NCBI RefSeq assembly: GCF_022549225.1
Contig: NZ_JAKZFD010000003.1
Span: 1 to 64,000, forward strand
Direction: 5' to 3'
DNA: 64,000 nt
DNA from: Pelomonas sp. CA6
GTDB taxonomy: Bacteria > Pseudomonadota > Gammaproteobacteria > Burkholderiales > Burkholderiaceae_C
Below are positions 24,830 to 34,121 of the stretch, one piece after another. A model generated the notes under the pieces. That model saw only the letters and a program-made list of their open reading frames with translations. It was not told where the DNA came from and searched no databases. Positions within the stretch are counted from its first letter, which is position 1. The number at the start of each line of letters is the position of its first letter. The translations under genes and the position numbers were made by a program.

Positions 24830-25597
24830 ATGCGCGCAAGCACGGATCGACGGTGGGTCCTGGGTTGGCTGGGACTGCTGCCCTTCGCGGCCCGCGGGCA
24901 GCCGGACGCGCTGCACCTGCGCAGCGCCGCGCAGGCGGGGGCGCCGTTCAAGTACGGCAGTGCCGCGAGCGCGCGGCCGGGCTTGTGCCTGGAGATCGCG
25001 CAGGCGGTGGGCCAGGGTGGATCGGGGCTGCGCATCGTCGGCCTGGACCGCGAGGTGACGCTGCGCCGCCTGGAGCTGCTGCTGGAGCAGGGCGAGCTGG
25101 ACGTGTTCTTCTGCCTGCTGCGCTCGGAGCGGCGGCTGCGCATGATGCGCTACCTGCCGGTGCCGCTGTACCGCGTGCGCCATGTGCTGGCGATGCGCAT
25201 GGAAGACATGGACATGCCGCGCACGCTGGACGAACTGCGCGAGGTTTCGCGGCGCCGGCCGGTGCTGGTGGCGCAGGGCACGCAGCTGGCGCAGACGCTC
25301 AAGGACGCGCGCGTGAACCATGTGGAAGAGGCCAAGTCCGACCGCGAGGCGCTGCAGATGCTGCTGCGCGGCCGCGCGGACCTGGTCTATGGCCAGGAGC
25401 AGAACCTGCGCGCGCTGGTGCGAGAAGCGCAATTGGAGGCCTTGCTTCGCGTCGGCACGCAGGCCTTTGCCGAGGAGTTCCAATATGCTGTGGTGTCTCG
25501 CCAGTTGCCGGAGAGCGCGGTGCAGCGCCTGCTGCAGCGGCTGAGGCAGCTGGAAGCCAGCGGCGAACTGGCCCGCATTGTCCGGAGATACGACTGA
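24830..25597 (+). CDS. Periplasmic solute-binding protein, SBP_bac_3 type
   Basis: The 255-residue protein has a signal peptide cleaved near residue 22 (ARG) and the alternating sheet-helix pattern of amino-acid-type periplasmic binding proteins (for example FKYGSA, LCLEIAQAVG, LDVFFCLLRSERR). No permease or ATPase is next to it, so it may work as an orphan sensor or with a distant transporter. The ATG is chosen behind a GGGAGCGGGG site. tag follows with no gap, its ATG directly after the TGA. Confidence 0.65.
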   Translation: MRASTDRRWVLGWLGLLPFAARGQPDALHLRSAAQAGAPFKYGSAASARPGLCLEIAQAVGQGGSGLRIVGLDREVTLRRLELLLEQGELDVFFCLLRSERRLRMMRYLPVPLYRVRHVLAMRMEDMDMPRTLDELREVSRRRPVLVAQGTQLAQTLKDARVNHVEEAKSDREALQMLLRGRADLVYGQEQNLRALVREAQLEALLRVGTQAFAEEFQYAVVSRQLPESAVQRLLQRLRQLEASGELARIVRRYD

Positions 25598-26206
25598 ATG
25601 AGCTTGAAGACGGTGAGCTGCGACGACGGCCGCACGCGCTGCGCCTGGTGCGAGGTGCCAGGTTTTGCCCCCTACCGCGACTACCACGACCGCGAATGGG
25701 GCTTTCCGGTCGACGAGGACCGGCGCCTGTTCGAAAAACTGTGCCTGGAGGGCTTCCAGTCCGGCCTGTCGTGGCGCACCATCCTGGCCAAGCGCGAGGG
25801 CTTCCGTGCCGCCTTCGCCGGTTTCGAGATCGACAAGGTGGCGCGCTTTGGCGAGGCCGACGTGCAGCGCCTGCTGCAGGACGCCGGCATCGTGAGGCAC
25901 CGCGGCAAGATCGAGGCGGCGATCCACAACGCCAGCCGCGCGCTGGAGCTGCAGGCCGAGGCTGGTTCGCTGGCCGCCTTCTTCTGGGGCTTCGAGGAGC
26001 GCCTGCCCGAGGGCGAGTTCCGCGCCGAGTCGCCGGGCTCGCGGGCGCTGTCCAAAGCGCTGCGCCAGCGCGGCTGGAAGTTCGTCGGGCCCACCACCGC
26101 CTATGCCTTCATGCAGGCCATGGGCCTGGTCAACGATCACGCGCCGGACTGCGCCGGCCATGCCGCGGTGCAGGCCGCGCGGCGCAAGTTCAAGCCGCCG
26201 CGCTAG
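25598..26206 (+). CDS. tag: DNA-3-methyladenine glycosylase I
   Basis: Tag removes 3-methyladenine from alkylated DNA. The 202-residue product shows the family hallmarks: RCAWCE near the N-terminus (zinc Cys), [38 protein letters not shown] (substrate pocket Trp), and a C-terminal [10 protein letters not shown] with the last zinc ligands. It directly follows the periplasmic binding protein gene. Confidence 0.95.
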   Translation: MSLKTVSCDDGRTRCAWCEVPGFAPYRDYHDREWGFPVDEDRRLFEKLCLEGFQSGLSWRTILAKREGFRAAFAGFEIDKVARFGEADVQRLLQDAGIVRHRGKIEAAIHNASRALELQAEAGSLAAFFWGFEERLPEGEFRAESPGSRALSKALRQRGWKFVGPTTAYAFMQAMGLVNDHAPDCAGHAAVQAARRKFKPPR

Positions 26207-26270
26207 CCGCGGACGGGGCGGCGGCCGCTCTTCCTACAATGGCGGCTTTCCTCCCGTCACGAGCCCAGCC

Positions 26271-26957
26271 ATGAGCGCCATCCAGCACCGCATCGCCCCC
26301 AGCATTCTTTCCGCCGACTTCGCCCGTCTGGGCGAGGAGGTGCGCGACGTGCTGGCCGCCGGCGCCGACTGGATCCACTTCGACGTGATGGACAACCATT
26401 ACGTGCCCAACCTGACCTTCGGCCCCATGGTCTGCGAGGCGCTGAAGAAGCACGCCGTCAAGCCCGATGGCAGCCCCGCGCCCATCGACGTGCACCTGAT
26501 GGTGCAGCCGGTGGACGCGCTGGCGCAGGCCTTCTGCAAGGCCGGCGCCGACCTGGTGAGCTTCCATCCCGAGGCCTCGGCCCATGTGGACCGCACGCTG
26601 CAGCTGATCAAGGGCGAGGGCAAGCAGGCCGGGCTGGTCTTCAACCCCGGCACGCCGCTGGACGTGCTGGAATGGGTGATCGACAAGGTGGACCTGGTGC
26701 TGATCATGAGCGTCAACCCCGGCTTCGGCGGCCAGAGCTTCATCCCGTCCGCGCTGAAGAAGCTGGCGCAGGCGCGCCGCCTCATCGAGGCCAGCGGGCG
26801 CGACATCCGCCTGGAGATCGACGGCGGCGTCAAGGTGGACAACATCCGCGCCATCGCCGATGCGGGGGCCGACACCTTCGTCGCCGGCTCGGCCATCTTC
26901 GGCAAGCCCGACTACAAGGCCGTCATCGACGCGATGCGCGCCGAGCTGGCGCGCTGA
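26271..26957 (+). CDS. rpe: Ribulose-phosphate 3-epimerase
   Basis: Rpe interconverts ribulose-5-phosphate and xylulose-5-phosphate in the pentose phosphate pathway. The 228-residue TIM-barrel protein shows [16 protein letters not shown], the metal-binding [37 protein letters not shown] and the final [11 protein letters not shown] -10-like TACAAT stands at 26235-26240, but no good -35 is visible. In many Burkholderiales the next gene is gph, which here lies 30 kb away. Confidence 0.96.
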   Translation: MSAIQHRIAPSILSADFARLGEEVRDVLAAGADWIHFDVMDNHYVPNLTFGPMVCEALKKHAVKPDGSPAPIDVHLMVQPVDALAQAFCKAGADLVSFHPEASAHVDRTLQLIKGEGKQAGLVFNPGTPLDVLEWVIDKVDLVLIMSVNPGFGGQSFIPSALKKLAQARRLIEASGRDIRLEIDGGVKVDNIRAIADAGADTFVAGSAIFGKPDYKAVIDAMRAELAR

Positions 26958-27009
26958 ACGGCGCCGGACCCCGTTTCCGCCCGCCGCCGCGCGCCGCGCG
27001 TCCTCCCGC

Positions 27010-27465
27010 ATGACCTCGGTCCTGCTCGTCTGCGCCGCCAACCTCTGCCGTTCGCCAATGGCGGAGGTGGTGTTCCGCGCCCGCGCGCCGCTGCTGGGAC
27101 TGCAGCAGATCGCGTCGGCCGGCGTCTGGGCCGCGTCGCGCCCCCAGCCCATGGACCCGCGCGCCGTCGCCGCGCTGCAGCGGCGCGGCTACAAGCCGGA
27201 GCGGCGCTGGCATTCGCGCCGCGTGCAGCCGCTGGACTTCAGCCGCTACGAGCTGGTGCTGGCGATGGACCAGGAGGTGCTGGACGGCCTGCACAAGAGC
27301 CGTCCCGCGCACTGCGCCGCGGAGCTGGGCCTGTTCCTGGGCGGGCGCTTCGCCAGCCCGCCGCAGGAGGTGCCCGACCCCTACTACGGCAGCGCACAGG
27401 GCTTCGACCGCGTGCTCGACCTGATCGAGGCGCGCAGCAGCCACTGGCTGCAGCACGGGCCCTGA
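27010..27465 (+). CDS. Low-molecular-weight protein-tyrosine phosphatase
   Basis: The 151-residue product shows the signature C-x5-R-S at the N-terminus (VCAANLCRSPMAE), the ASAGVW segment and the general-acid loop DPYYG near residue 122. Such enzymes dephosphorylate tyrosine kinases that control capsule or exopolysaccharide export. No exopolysaccharide genes are in the window. It lies 52 bases after rpe. Confidence 0.9.
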   Translation: MTSVLLVCAANLCRSPMAEVVFRARAPLLGLQQIASAGVWAASRPQPMDPRAVAALQRRGYKPERRWHSRRVQPLDFSRYELVLAMDQEVLDGLHKSRPAHCAAELGLFLGGRFASPPQEVPDPYYGSAQGFDRVLDLIEARSSHWLQHGP

Positions 27466-27489
27466 GCGGCGCCGCGGGCGCGCCAGGGC

Positions 27490-30400
27490 TCAGGCCTGGT
27501 GGTGCTCGGTCATGCGCACATGCGCGACCTCGCGCGTGTCCGGACCCTTGCCGCTGAAGCGGTCCAGCGCCAGGTAGATCACCGGCGTGATGTACAGCGT
27601 CACCGCCTGCGACAGGACCAGCCCGCCGACCACGGCCAGGCCCAGCGGCTGGCGCAGTTCGGCGCCGGCGCCCAGGCCCAGCGCGATGGGCACGGCGCCC
27701 ATCAGCGCCGCCAGCGTGGTCATCATGATGGGGCGGAAGCGCAGGATGCAGGCCTCGCGGATGGCCTCGGCGGGGCTCATGCCGCCGTTGCGCTGGGCGT
27801 CGAGCGCGAAGTCGATCATCATGATGGCGTTCTTCTTCACGATGCCGATCAGCATCAGGATGCCGATGGTGGCGATCACGGTGAGCTCCATGCCCGCCAG
27901 GCGCAGCGTGATCAGCGCGCCCACCGCGGCCGAGGGCAGGCCGGCGAGGATGGTGAGCGGGTGGATGTAGCTCTCGTAGAGCACGCCCAGCAGCACGTAG
28001 ATCACCGCCAGCGCCAGCCCGATCAGCAAGACCTGGCCCCCTTGCGAGTCCTGGAACACCGCGGCGTCGCCGCCGTAGCTGGTGATGATGGAGGAGGGCA
28101 GCTTGATCTCCTTCGCGTAGCCGTCCAGCTTGGCCGTCGCCACGCCCAGCGGCACGTCGGGCGCGAGGTTGAAGGACAGCGTGATCGCCTGCAGCTGGCC
28201 CTGGTGGTTGACCGCCGTGGGCCCCAGGCCGCGCTCGACGCGGGCGAAGGCAGTCAGCGGCACCAGCGCGCCGCTCTTGCTGCGCAGATAGATCTTGGCC
28301 AGCGCGTCCTCGCTGGTGCGGTCGGCGTCGCTGGCCTCCATGATCACCTGGAAGGTGTTGCTCTCGGCGTAGATGCTGGAGATCTGGCGTTCGCCGAACG
28401 CGCTGTACAGCGCGTTGCGCAGGTCCTGCATCTGCACGCCCAGCAGCGTGGCGCGCTCGCGGTCGATGACCAGGTTGGCCTGCAGCCCACGCAGCTGCGA
28501 GTCGCTGGTCACATCGCGGAAGATGGGATCGTTGCGCAGCTTGTCCTGCAGCTGCGTGGCCCAGCTGTTGAGCTCGCCGGCGCTGACCGACTGCAGCGTG
28601 TACTGGTAGCGGCTCTTGCTCTGGCGGCCGCCCAGCTGCAGGTTCTGCACCGGGCGCAGGTAGACGGCGATGCCGGGCACCTGACGCAGCTTTTTGCGCA
28701 GGCTCTCCAGCACCTGGGCCATGGGGGGGCGCTCGGCGCGCGGCTTGAGGTTGATGAACAGGCGGCCGGCGTTGACGTTGCCGCCGCTGTTGCCGCCGCC
28801 CACCGCGGCGGCCACGCTGGCCACGGCCGGGTCGCTCTTGATCACCGCGGCCACGCGCTCCTGCAGCACCGACATCGCGGCGAAGGAGATGTCCTCGGCG
28901 GCCTCGGTGCTGGCCTGGATCTGGCCGATGTCTTCCTCGGGGAAGAAGCCCTTGGGAATGCTGACGTAGAGCCAGGCGCTGCCGACGAAGGTGGCCAGCG
29001 CGACCAGCCCGACCAGCGCACGGTGGCGCAGCGCCCAGTCCAGGCTGCGCGTGTAGGCGTTCAGCACGGCGTTGAAGCCGGCTTCGAAGAAGCGGCCCAG
29101 CCGGCCTTCCTCCACCTCGTGGTGCGGGCGCAGGAAGCGGCTGCACAGCATGGGCACCAGGGTCAGCGAGACGCCAGCCGACACCATGATGGACAGCGAG
29201 ACCACCACCGCGAACTCGTGGAACAGCAGCCCGATGACGCCGGGCATGAAGAAGATGGGGATCAGCACCGCGACCAGCGACACCGAGATGGACACGATGG
29301 TGAAGGCCATCTCGCGCGCGCCGCGTATCGCCGCCTCGAAGGGACCCGCGCCCTCCTCGACATGGCGCACGATGTTCTCCAGCATCACGATGGCGTCGTC
29401 CACCACCAGGCCGACGGCCAGCGTGATGCCCAGCAGCGAGATGTTGTCCAGGCTGTAGCCCAGCGCGTAGAGCAGGGTCAGCGCGCCGATCAGCGAGATG
29501 GGCAGCGACAGCGTGGGGATCAGGGTCGCCACCATGCGGCGCAGGAAGAGGAAGATCACCAGCACCACCAGCGCCACCGTCAGCGCGAGCGTGAAGTACA
29601 CATCGTGCAGCGATTCGCGGATGGACAGCGAGCGGTCGTTCAGCGTCGTCATTTGCACCGAGGCCGGCAGCTGCGCGGCGAAGCGCGGCAGCATGGCCTT
29701 GACCGCGTCGACCACCTTCACCGTGTTGGCGTCGGGCTGGCGCTGCACGGCCAGCACGATGGAGCGCTCGCCGTTGAAGTTGGAGAAGGACTTGACCGTC
29801 TCGTAGCTGTCCTCCAGGTCGGCCACGTCGCGCAGGAAGACCGGCGCGCCATTGCGCGTGGCGACCACGATGGCGCCGAACTCGGCCGCGCTGCGCAGCT
29901 GCTTGTTGGCCTGGATGGTGAGGGTCTGGCGCGAGCCGTCCAGCGTGCCCACCGGCGTGTTCGCATTGGCGCCGCGGATGGCCGCCTGCAGCTCGTCCAG
30001 CGTCAGGTTGCGCTGGGTCAGCAGGTCGGTGCGCGCCTTGATGCGCACCGCATAGCGCTTCTGGCCGAAGATCAGCACCTGGGCCACGCCGTCGATGGTG
30101 GACAGGCTGGGCGTGATCAGGTTTTCGGCGAAGTCGTTCAGCTCCGACAGGTTCAGCGACGGCGAGGTCAGCGCCACCAGCAGCACCGGCGCGTCGGCCG
30201 GGTTGACCTTGCGGTAGGACGGCGGGTTGGTCATCTCGGCCGGCAGCGCGCGCAGCGAGCGGAACAGCGCCGCCTGCACGTCCACCGCGGCGGCGTCGAT
30301 GTTGCGCGAGGGGTCGAACTCCAGCGTCAGCGAGGTCGAGCCCAGGGTGTTGGTCGACGAGATCGTCGTGATGCCGGCGATGGTGGAGAACTGCTTCTCC

Positions 30401-30609
30401 AGCGGCAGCGCCACCGACGAGGCCATGGTGTCCGGGCTGGCTCCGGGCAGCGAGGCCTGCACGTTGATCACCGGCGTGTTGAACGAGGGCAGGGCCGCGA
30501 CCGGCAGCTTGCCCCAGGCCGCGAGGCCGGCGATGACCAGCGAGATGTTCAGCAGCACGGTCATCACCGGCCGCCGGATGAAGAGTTCGGTGAAGCCGCC
30601 GGCGATCAT
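27490..30609 (-). CDS. RND multidrug efflux pump, inner-membrane transporter
   Basis: The 1039-residue protein is a hydrophobe/amphiphile efflux RND pump of the MdtB/MdtC type. It starts with FIRRPVMTVLL before TM1. It has the usual 12 helices in two repeats with large periplasmic loops (e.g. NPADAPVLLVALTS), the central LAVGLVVDDAIVMLENI helix with the paired proton-relay Asp residues, and the C-terminal helix with LIGIVKKNAIMMIDFA. The start overlaps the end of the adaptor gene (ATGA). No outer-membrane channel gene is nearby, so it must borrow one. Confidence 0.93.
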   Translation of the reverse strand: MIAGGFTELFIRRPVMTVLLNISLVIAGLAAWGKLPVAALPSFNTPVINVQASLPGASPDTMASSVALPLEKQFSTIAGITTISSTNTLGSTSLTLEFDPSRNIDAAAVDVQAALFRSLRALPAEMTNPPSYRKVNPADAPVLLVALTSPSLNLSELNDFAENLITPSLSTIDGVAQVLIFGQKRYAVRIKARTDLLTQRNLTLDELQAAIRGANANTPVGTLDGSRQTLTIQANKQLRSAAEFGAIVVATRNGAPVFLRDVADLEDSYETVKSFSNFNGERSIVLAVQRQPDANTVKVVDAVKAMLPRFAAQLPASVQMTTLNDRSLSIRESLHDVYFTLALTVALVVLVIFLFLRRMVATLIPTLSLPISLIGALTLLYALGYSLDNISLLGITLAVGLVVDDAIVMLENIVRHVEEGAGPFEAAIRGAREMAFTIVSISVSLVAVLIPIFFMPGVIGLLFHEFAVVVSLSIMVSAGVSLTLVPMLCSRFLRPHHEVEEGRLGRFFEAGFNAVLNAYTRSLDWALRHRALVGLVALATFVGSAWLYVSIPKGFFPEEDIGQIQASTEAAEDISFAAMSVLQERVAAVIKSDPAVASVAAAVGGGNSGGNVNAGRLFINLKPRAERPPMAQVLESLRKKLRQVPGIAVYLRPVQNLQLGGRQSKSRYQYTLQSVSAGELNSWATQLQDKLRNDPIFRDVTSDSQLRGLQANLVIDRERATLLGVQMQDLRNALYSAFGERQISSIYAESNTFQVIMEASDADRTSEDALAKIYLRSKSGALVPLTAFARVERGLGPTAVNHQGQLQAITLSFNLAPDVPLGVATAKLDGYAKEIKLPSSIITSYGGDAAVFQDSQGGQVLLIGLALAVIYVLLGVLYESYIHPLTILAGLPSAAVGALITLRLAGMELTVIATIGILMLIGIVKKNAIMMIDFALDAQRNGGMSPAEAIREACILRFRPIMMTTLAALMGAVPIALGLGAGAELRQPLGLAVVGGLVLSQAVTLYITPVIYLALDRFSGKGPDTREVAHVRMTEHHQA

Positions 30610-31850
30610 GCCGAGGCTCCGGAAGCGGCGCGCGTCGCGGCGGCCGGGTTGGCCGCCGCCGGCTGCTCGCGCACCGGGGTGCCGGGGCGCAGGTTCTGCT
30701 TGCCGTCCACCACCACGCGGGCGCCAGCCGGCACGCCGTCCACCACGGCCTGCTCACCGAAGGTGTAGCGCAGCTTCACCGGGCGCAGCTGGGCCTGGTT
30801 CTGCTCGTCGACGGTGTAGAGCTGGCGGTCATTGCCGCGCAGGATGATGGCCGCCTGCGGCACCACCACCGCGTCCTTCAGCGTGCGCAGCGTCATGCGC
30901 ACGCGCAGGTACTGGCCCGGCCAGAGCTGCTGGCGCGGGTTGTCGAACTGGGCCTTGAGCTTGATGGTGCCGGTGCTGGCATCGACCTGGTTGTCGACGA
31001 AAACCAGCCGGCCGCGCGGCCGCTCGCCGGCCGGGGCGGCGCTGTTGTTGCGGCGGCCGCCGCGCGACGCGCCTTCCTCCACCGGCGGCACGACCTCGAC
31101 GACCGGGGCCGCGTCGGGCTTGCCGGCGGCGGCCTGCATCGCGTCCAGAATGGGTGGCAGCTGGCTTTCCGGCAGCGTGAAGCTGACGCCGACCGGATCG
31201 ATCTGCACGATGTTCAGCAGCGGCGTCGCCGTGGCGCTGGGCTGCACCAGGCCGCCCGGCCAGACGTTCACCGCGCCAGCGCGGCCCGCCAGTGGCGCGC
31301 GCAGCTCGTTGTAGCCGGTCGAGACCGCCGCGGCCTGCACCGCGGCCTCGTCGGCCTGCACCAGGCCACGCCCGGCGTCCAGGTTGGCGCGCGCGGTGTC
31401 CACCGCGCTCTGGGTGACGAAGTTCTGCGCCAGCAGCTCCTGCGCGCGCTGGTATTGGCGCTCCAGGTCGGCAAGGCTGGCGCGGTCGCGCGCCAGCTGG
31501 GCGCGCGCCTTCTCCAGGTTGGCGCGGTCGGCGCGGTCGTCGAAGCGGAACAGCAGCTGGCCCTTGGCGACCATCTGGCCTTCCTTGACCAGCACCTCGC
31601 GCACGGTGGTGGTGGTCTGGGCGCGGATGTCGACCTGGTTGAGCGCGCTGACCGTGCCGCTGGCCTCCACGACGACCGGCACGTCGCGCTGCTGCGCCAG
31701 CACCACGCCGACCGCCTGCGGCGCCGGACCGCCCGCCTTGGCCGCCTGGCCCTCGGCGGCGGGCTGGCCGCCGCGCCAGCGCCACCCCACGCCGGCTGCA
31801 ATCAGGACCACGGTCAGCAGGGCGAGGAGGGCGAGAGGCTTGCGGCGCAT
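30606..31850 (-). CDS. RND efflux membrane-fusion (adaptor) protein
   Basis: The 414-residue protein has an N-terminal membrane anchor or signal (LALLALLTVVLIAAGVGW), then lipoyl-half motifs (VEASGTVSALNQVDIRAQ, VKEGQMVAKGQLLFRFDD), a coiled-coil hairpin around residues 105-160, and a beta-barrel domain (about LWPGQYLRVRMTL). It links the inner pump to an outer channel. The low-complexity loop EGASRGGRRNNSAAPAGE near residue 255 is an unusual insertion. A long inverted repeat lies upstream (31968-32024). Confidence 0.92.
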   Translation of the reverse strand: MRRKPLALLALLTVVLIAAGVGWRWRGGQPAAEGQAAKAGGPAPQAVGVVLAQQRDVPVVVEASGTVSALNQVDIRAQTTTTVREVLVKEGQMVAKGQLLFRFDDRADRANLEKARAQLARDRASLADLERQYQRAQELLAQNFVTQSAVDTARANLDAGRGLVQADEAAVQAAAVSTGYNELRAPLAGRAGAVNVWPGGLVQPSATATPLLNIVQIDPVGVSFTLPESQLPPILDAMQAAAGKPDAAPVVEVVPPVEEGASRGGRRNNSAAPAGERPRGRLVFVDNQVDASTGTIKLKAQFDNPRQQLWPGQYLRVRMTLRTLKDAVVVPQAAIILRGNDRQLYTVDEQNQAQLRPVKLRYTFGEQAVVDGVPAGARVVVDGKQNLRPGTPVREQPAAANPAAATRAASGASA

Positions 31851-31967
31851 GCGACAACTTTCTTCTGGGTCGGGGCCTGGATCCCCAGCGGGGCCGGGCC
31901 GTTGCGGCGACGCCGCACCAGCCCGGAAGGCGCGCTAGCTTAGGCCTCCATGTCGCACGCCTTATTT

Positions 31968-32024
31968 CGCGAATGTGAAGTTGCGTCGCCGGCACGCGCC
32001 GGTGGGACATCCCTCACATTCGCG
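31968..32024. promoter_or_regulatory. Long inverted repeat upstream of the efflux operon
   Basis: CGCGAATGTGA (31968-31978) and TCACATTCGCG (32014-32024) are perfect 11-bp inverted arms separated by 35 bases, and a small hairpin (GCCGG-CACGC-GCCGG type) lies between them. It stands about 120 bp before the adaptor gene and just after the end of psuG. It may be a paired operator for a dimeric repressor or a stem-loop ending the psuKG transcript; there is no T-run. Confidence 0.4.
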
Positions 32025-32060
32025 CCGCCCATTGTGCGTCCTTGTGCGCAGAGCGCGCGC

Positions 32061-32977
<917 letters not shown>

Positions 32978-32981
<4 letters not shown>

Positions 32982-34063
32982 GGGGCGAGCAGCGCGGGGC
33001 TGAGTTCGGGGGACACGGTGGCGCTGCTCCTGAGGGTCAGCGCGGAAAGCCTCTGGCCCAGGCGGCAGGCGGCCGCCAGGTCCTCGGGGTTCTGGGACAG
33101 CGCGGCGCAGACGCCGGCCGAGAAGGCGTCGCCGGCGCCGGTGACGTCGATCAATTGGTCGGCGGCCACGGGCTCGGCTGCCAGGGTGGACCAGCCGCCG
33201 TCGCGGTCGGCGAAGCGCAGACCCTGCCGGCCCTGGGTGACGATCACCCGCGCCAGCCCCTGCCCGCGCAGTTGCGCCAGCGCGGCCTGCCAGTCCGCCG
33301 CCTTTTTCAGCGCCAGGCCGCAGCGCGCGGCCAGTTCGTCGCGGTTGAGGATCAGCAGCGCCAGCCCGTCCAGCCGCTGCGGCAGCCGCGCCATCTTGGC
33401 CACCGACACCGCCACCGCCACCAGCGGCACGCCATCGGCGCGCGCCTCGGCGATCAGCGCCGCCTGGGTGGCGGCGGGCAGGTTGAGGTCCATCACGCGC
33501 ATCGCGGCGGCGGCGCGCTGCGCGGCGCTGTGGCGCAGGAAGTCGGCATCCAGCCGCTCGCACAGCCCCATGTGGGCCAGGGCCAGCTGCATCTGGCCGC
33601 GCGCGTCCAGCACCGCGGTGTAGCTGGGGGTGGGCTGGTCGGCGCTGAGCAGGCTGCCGTCGGTGCCCACGCCCAGCTGCTGCAGCTGTTGCAGCAGGGC
33701 CTGGCCGGCGCCGTCCTGGCCCAGCGCCGTGAGCAGGTGCACCGGCAGGCCCAGCCGGGCCAGATTTTCGGCCACGTTGCGCGCCACGCCGCCGGCGGAC
33801 TCGTGGCAGCCCTCCACGGGGTTGGAGCTGCCCATCACCAGCGGTCCGGCCAGCCGCAGCTTGCGGTCCAGGTTGGTACCACCCACGCAGACGATGGGCC
33901 GGCGCTGCGGCAGCACATAGGCGCGGCCCAGGATGCGCCGCTCGCGCGTCAGCGCGGCGATGTGGCCGGCCACGGCGGAGCGCGACAGGCCCAGCTGGTC
34001 GGCCAGCTCCTGCTGGCTCAGAAAGGGATTGCCTTGCAGCAGCGCGAGCAGCTCTTCCTTCAT
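32978..34063 (-). CDS. psuK: Pseudouridine kinase with N-terminal HTH
   Basis: The 361-residue protein joins a winged-HTH domain (about residues 1-50: LLQGNPFLSQQELADQLGLS, then RSAVAGHI) to a PfkB-family sugar kinase (CVGGTNLDRKL, AGGVARNVAENLARLG, and the catalytic DVTGAGDAFSAG near the C-terminus). The kinase is assigned to pseudouridine because psuG follows with an ATGA overlap. The HTH suggests that the enzyme also regulates its own operon. The 58-bp gap upstream contains TTGTC (34098-34102) and GACAA (34113-34117), a possible half-site pair. Confidence 0.88.
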
Positions 34064-34121
34064 GCGGCGACGGCCGGCGGTGGCCGGTTAAAAACAATTG
34101 TCCGTCGATTATGACAAATGT

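Noticed and set aside
27499-30768. An open frame of over 1000 codons antisense to the RND pump
   Set aside because: It is a shadow of codon bias in GC-rich DNA. The product is a low-complexity string of His, Gln, Arg and Asp, with no family motif, whereas the opposite strand codes for a complete RND transporter.
31968-32024. CRP-type operator (TGTGA/TCACA)
   Set aside because: The half-sites are 35+ bp apart and not the 6-bp spacing required for a CRP dimer.
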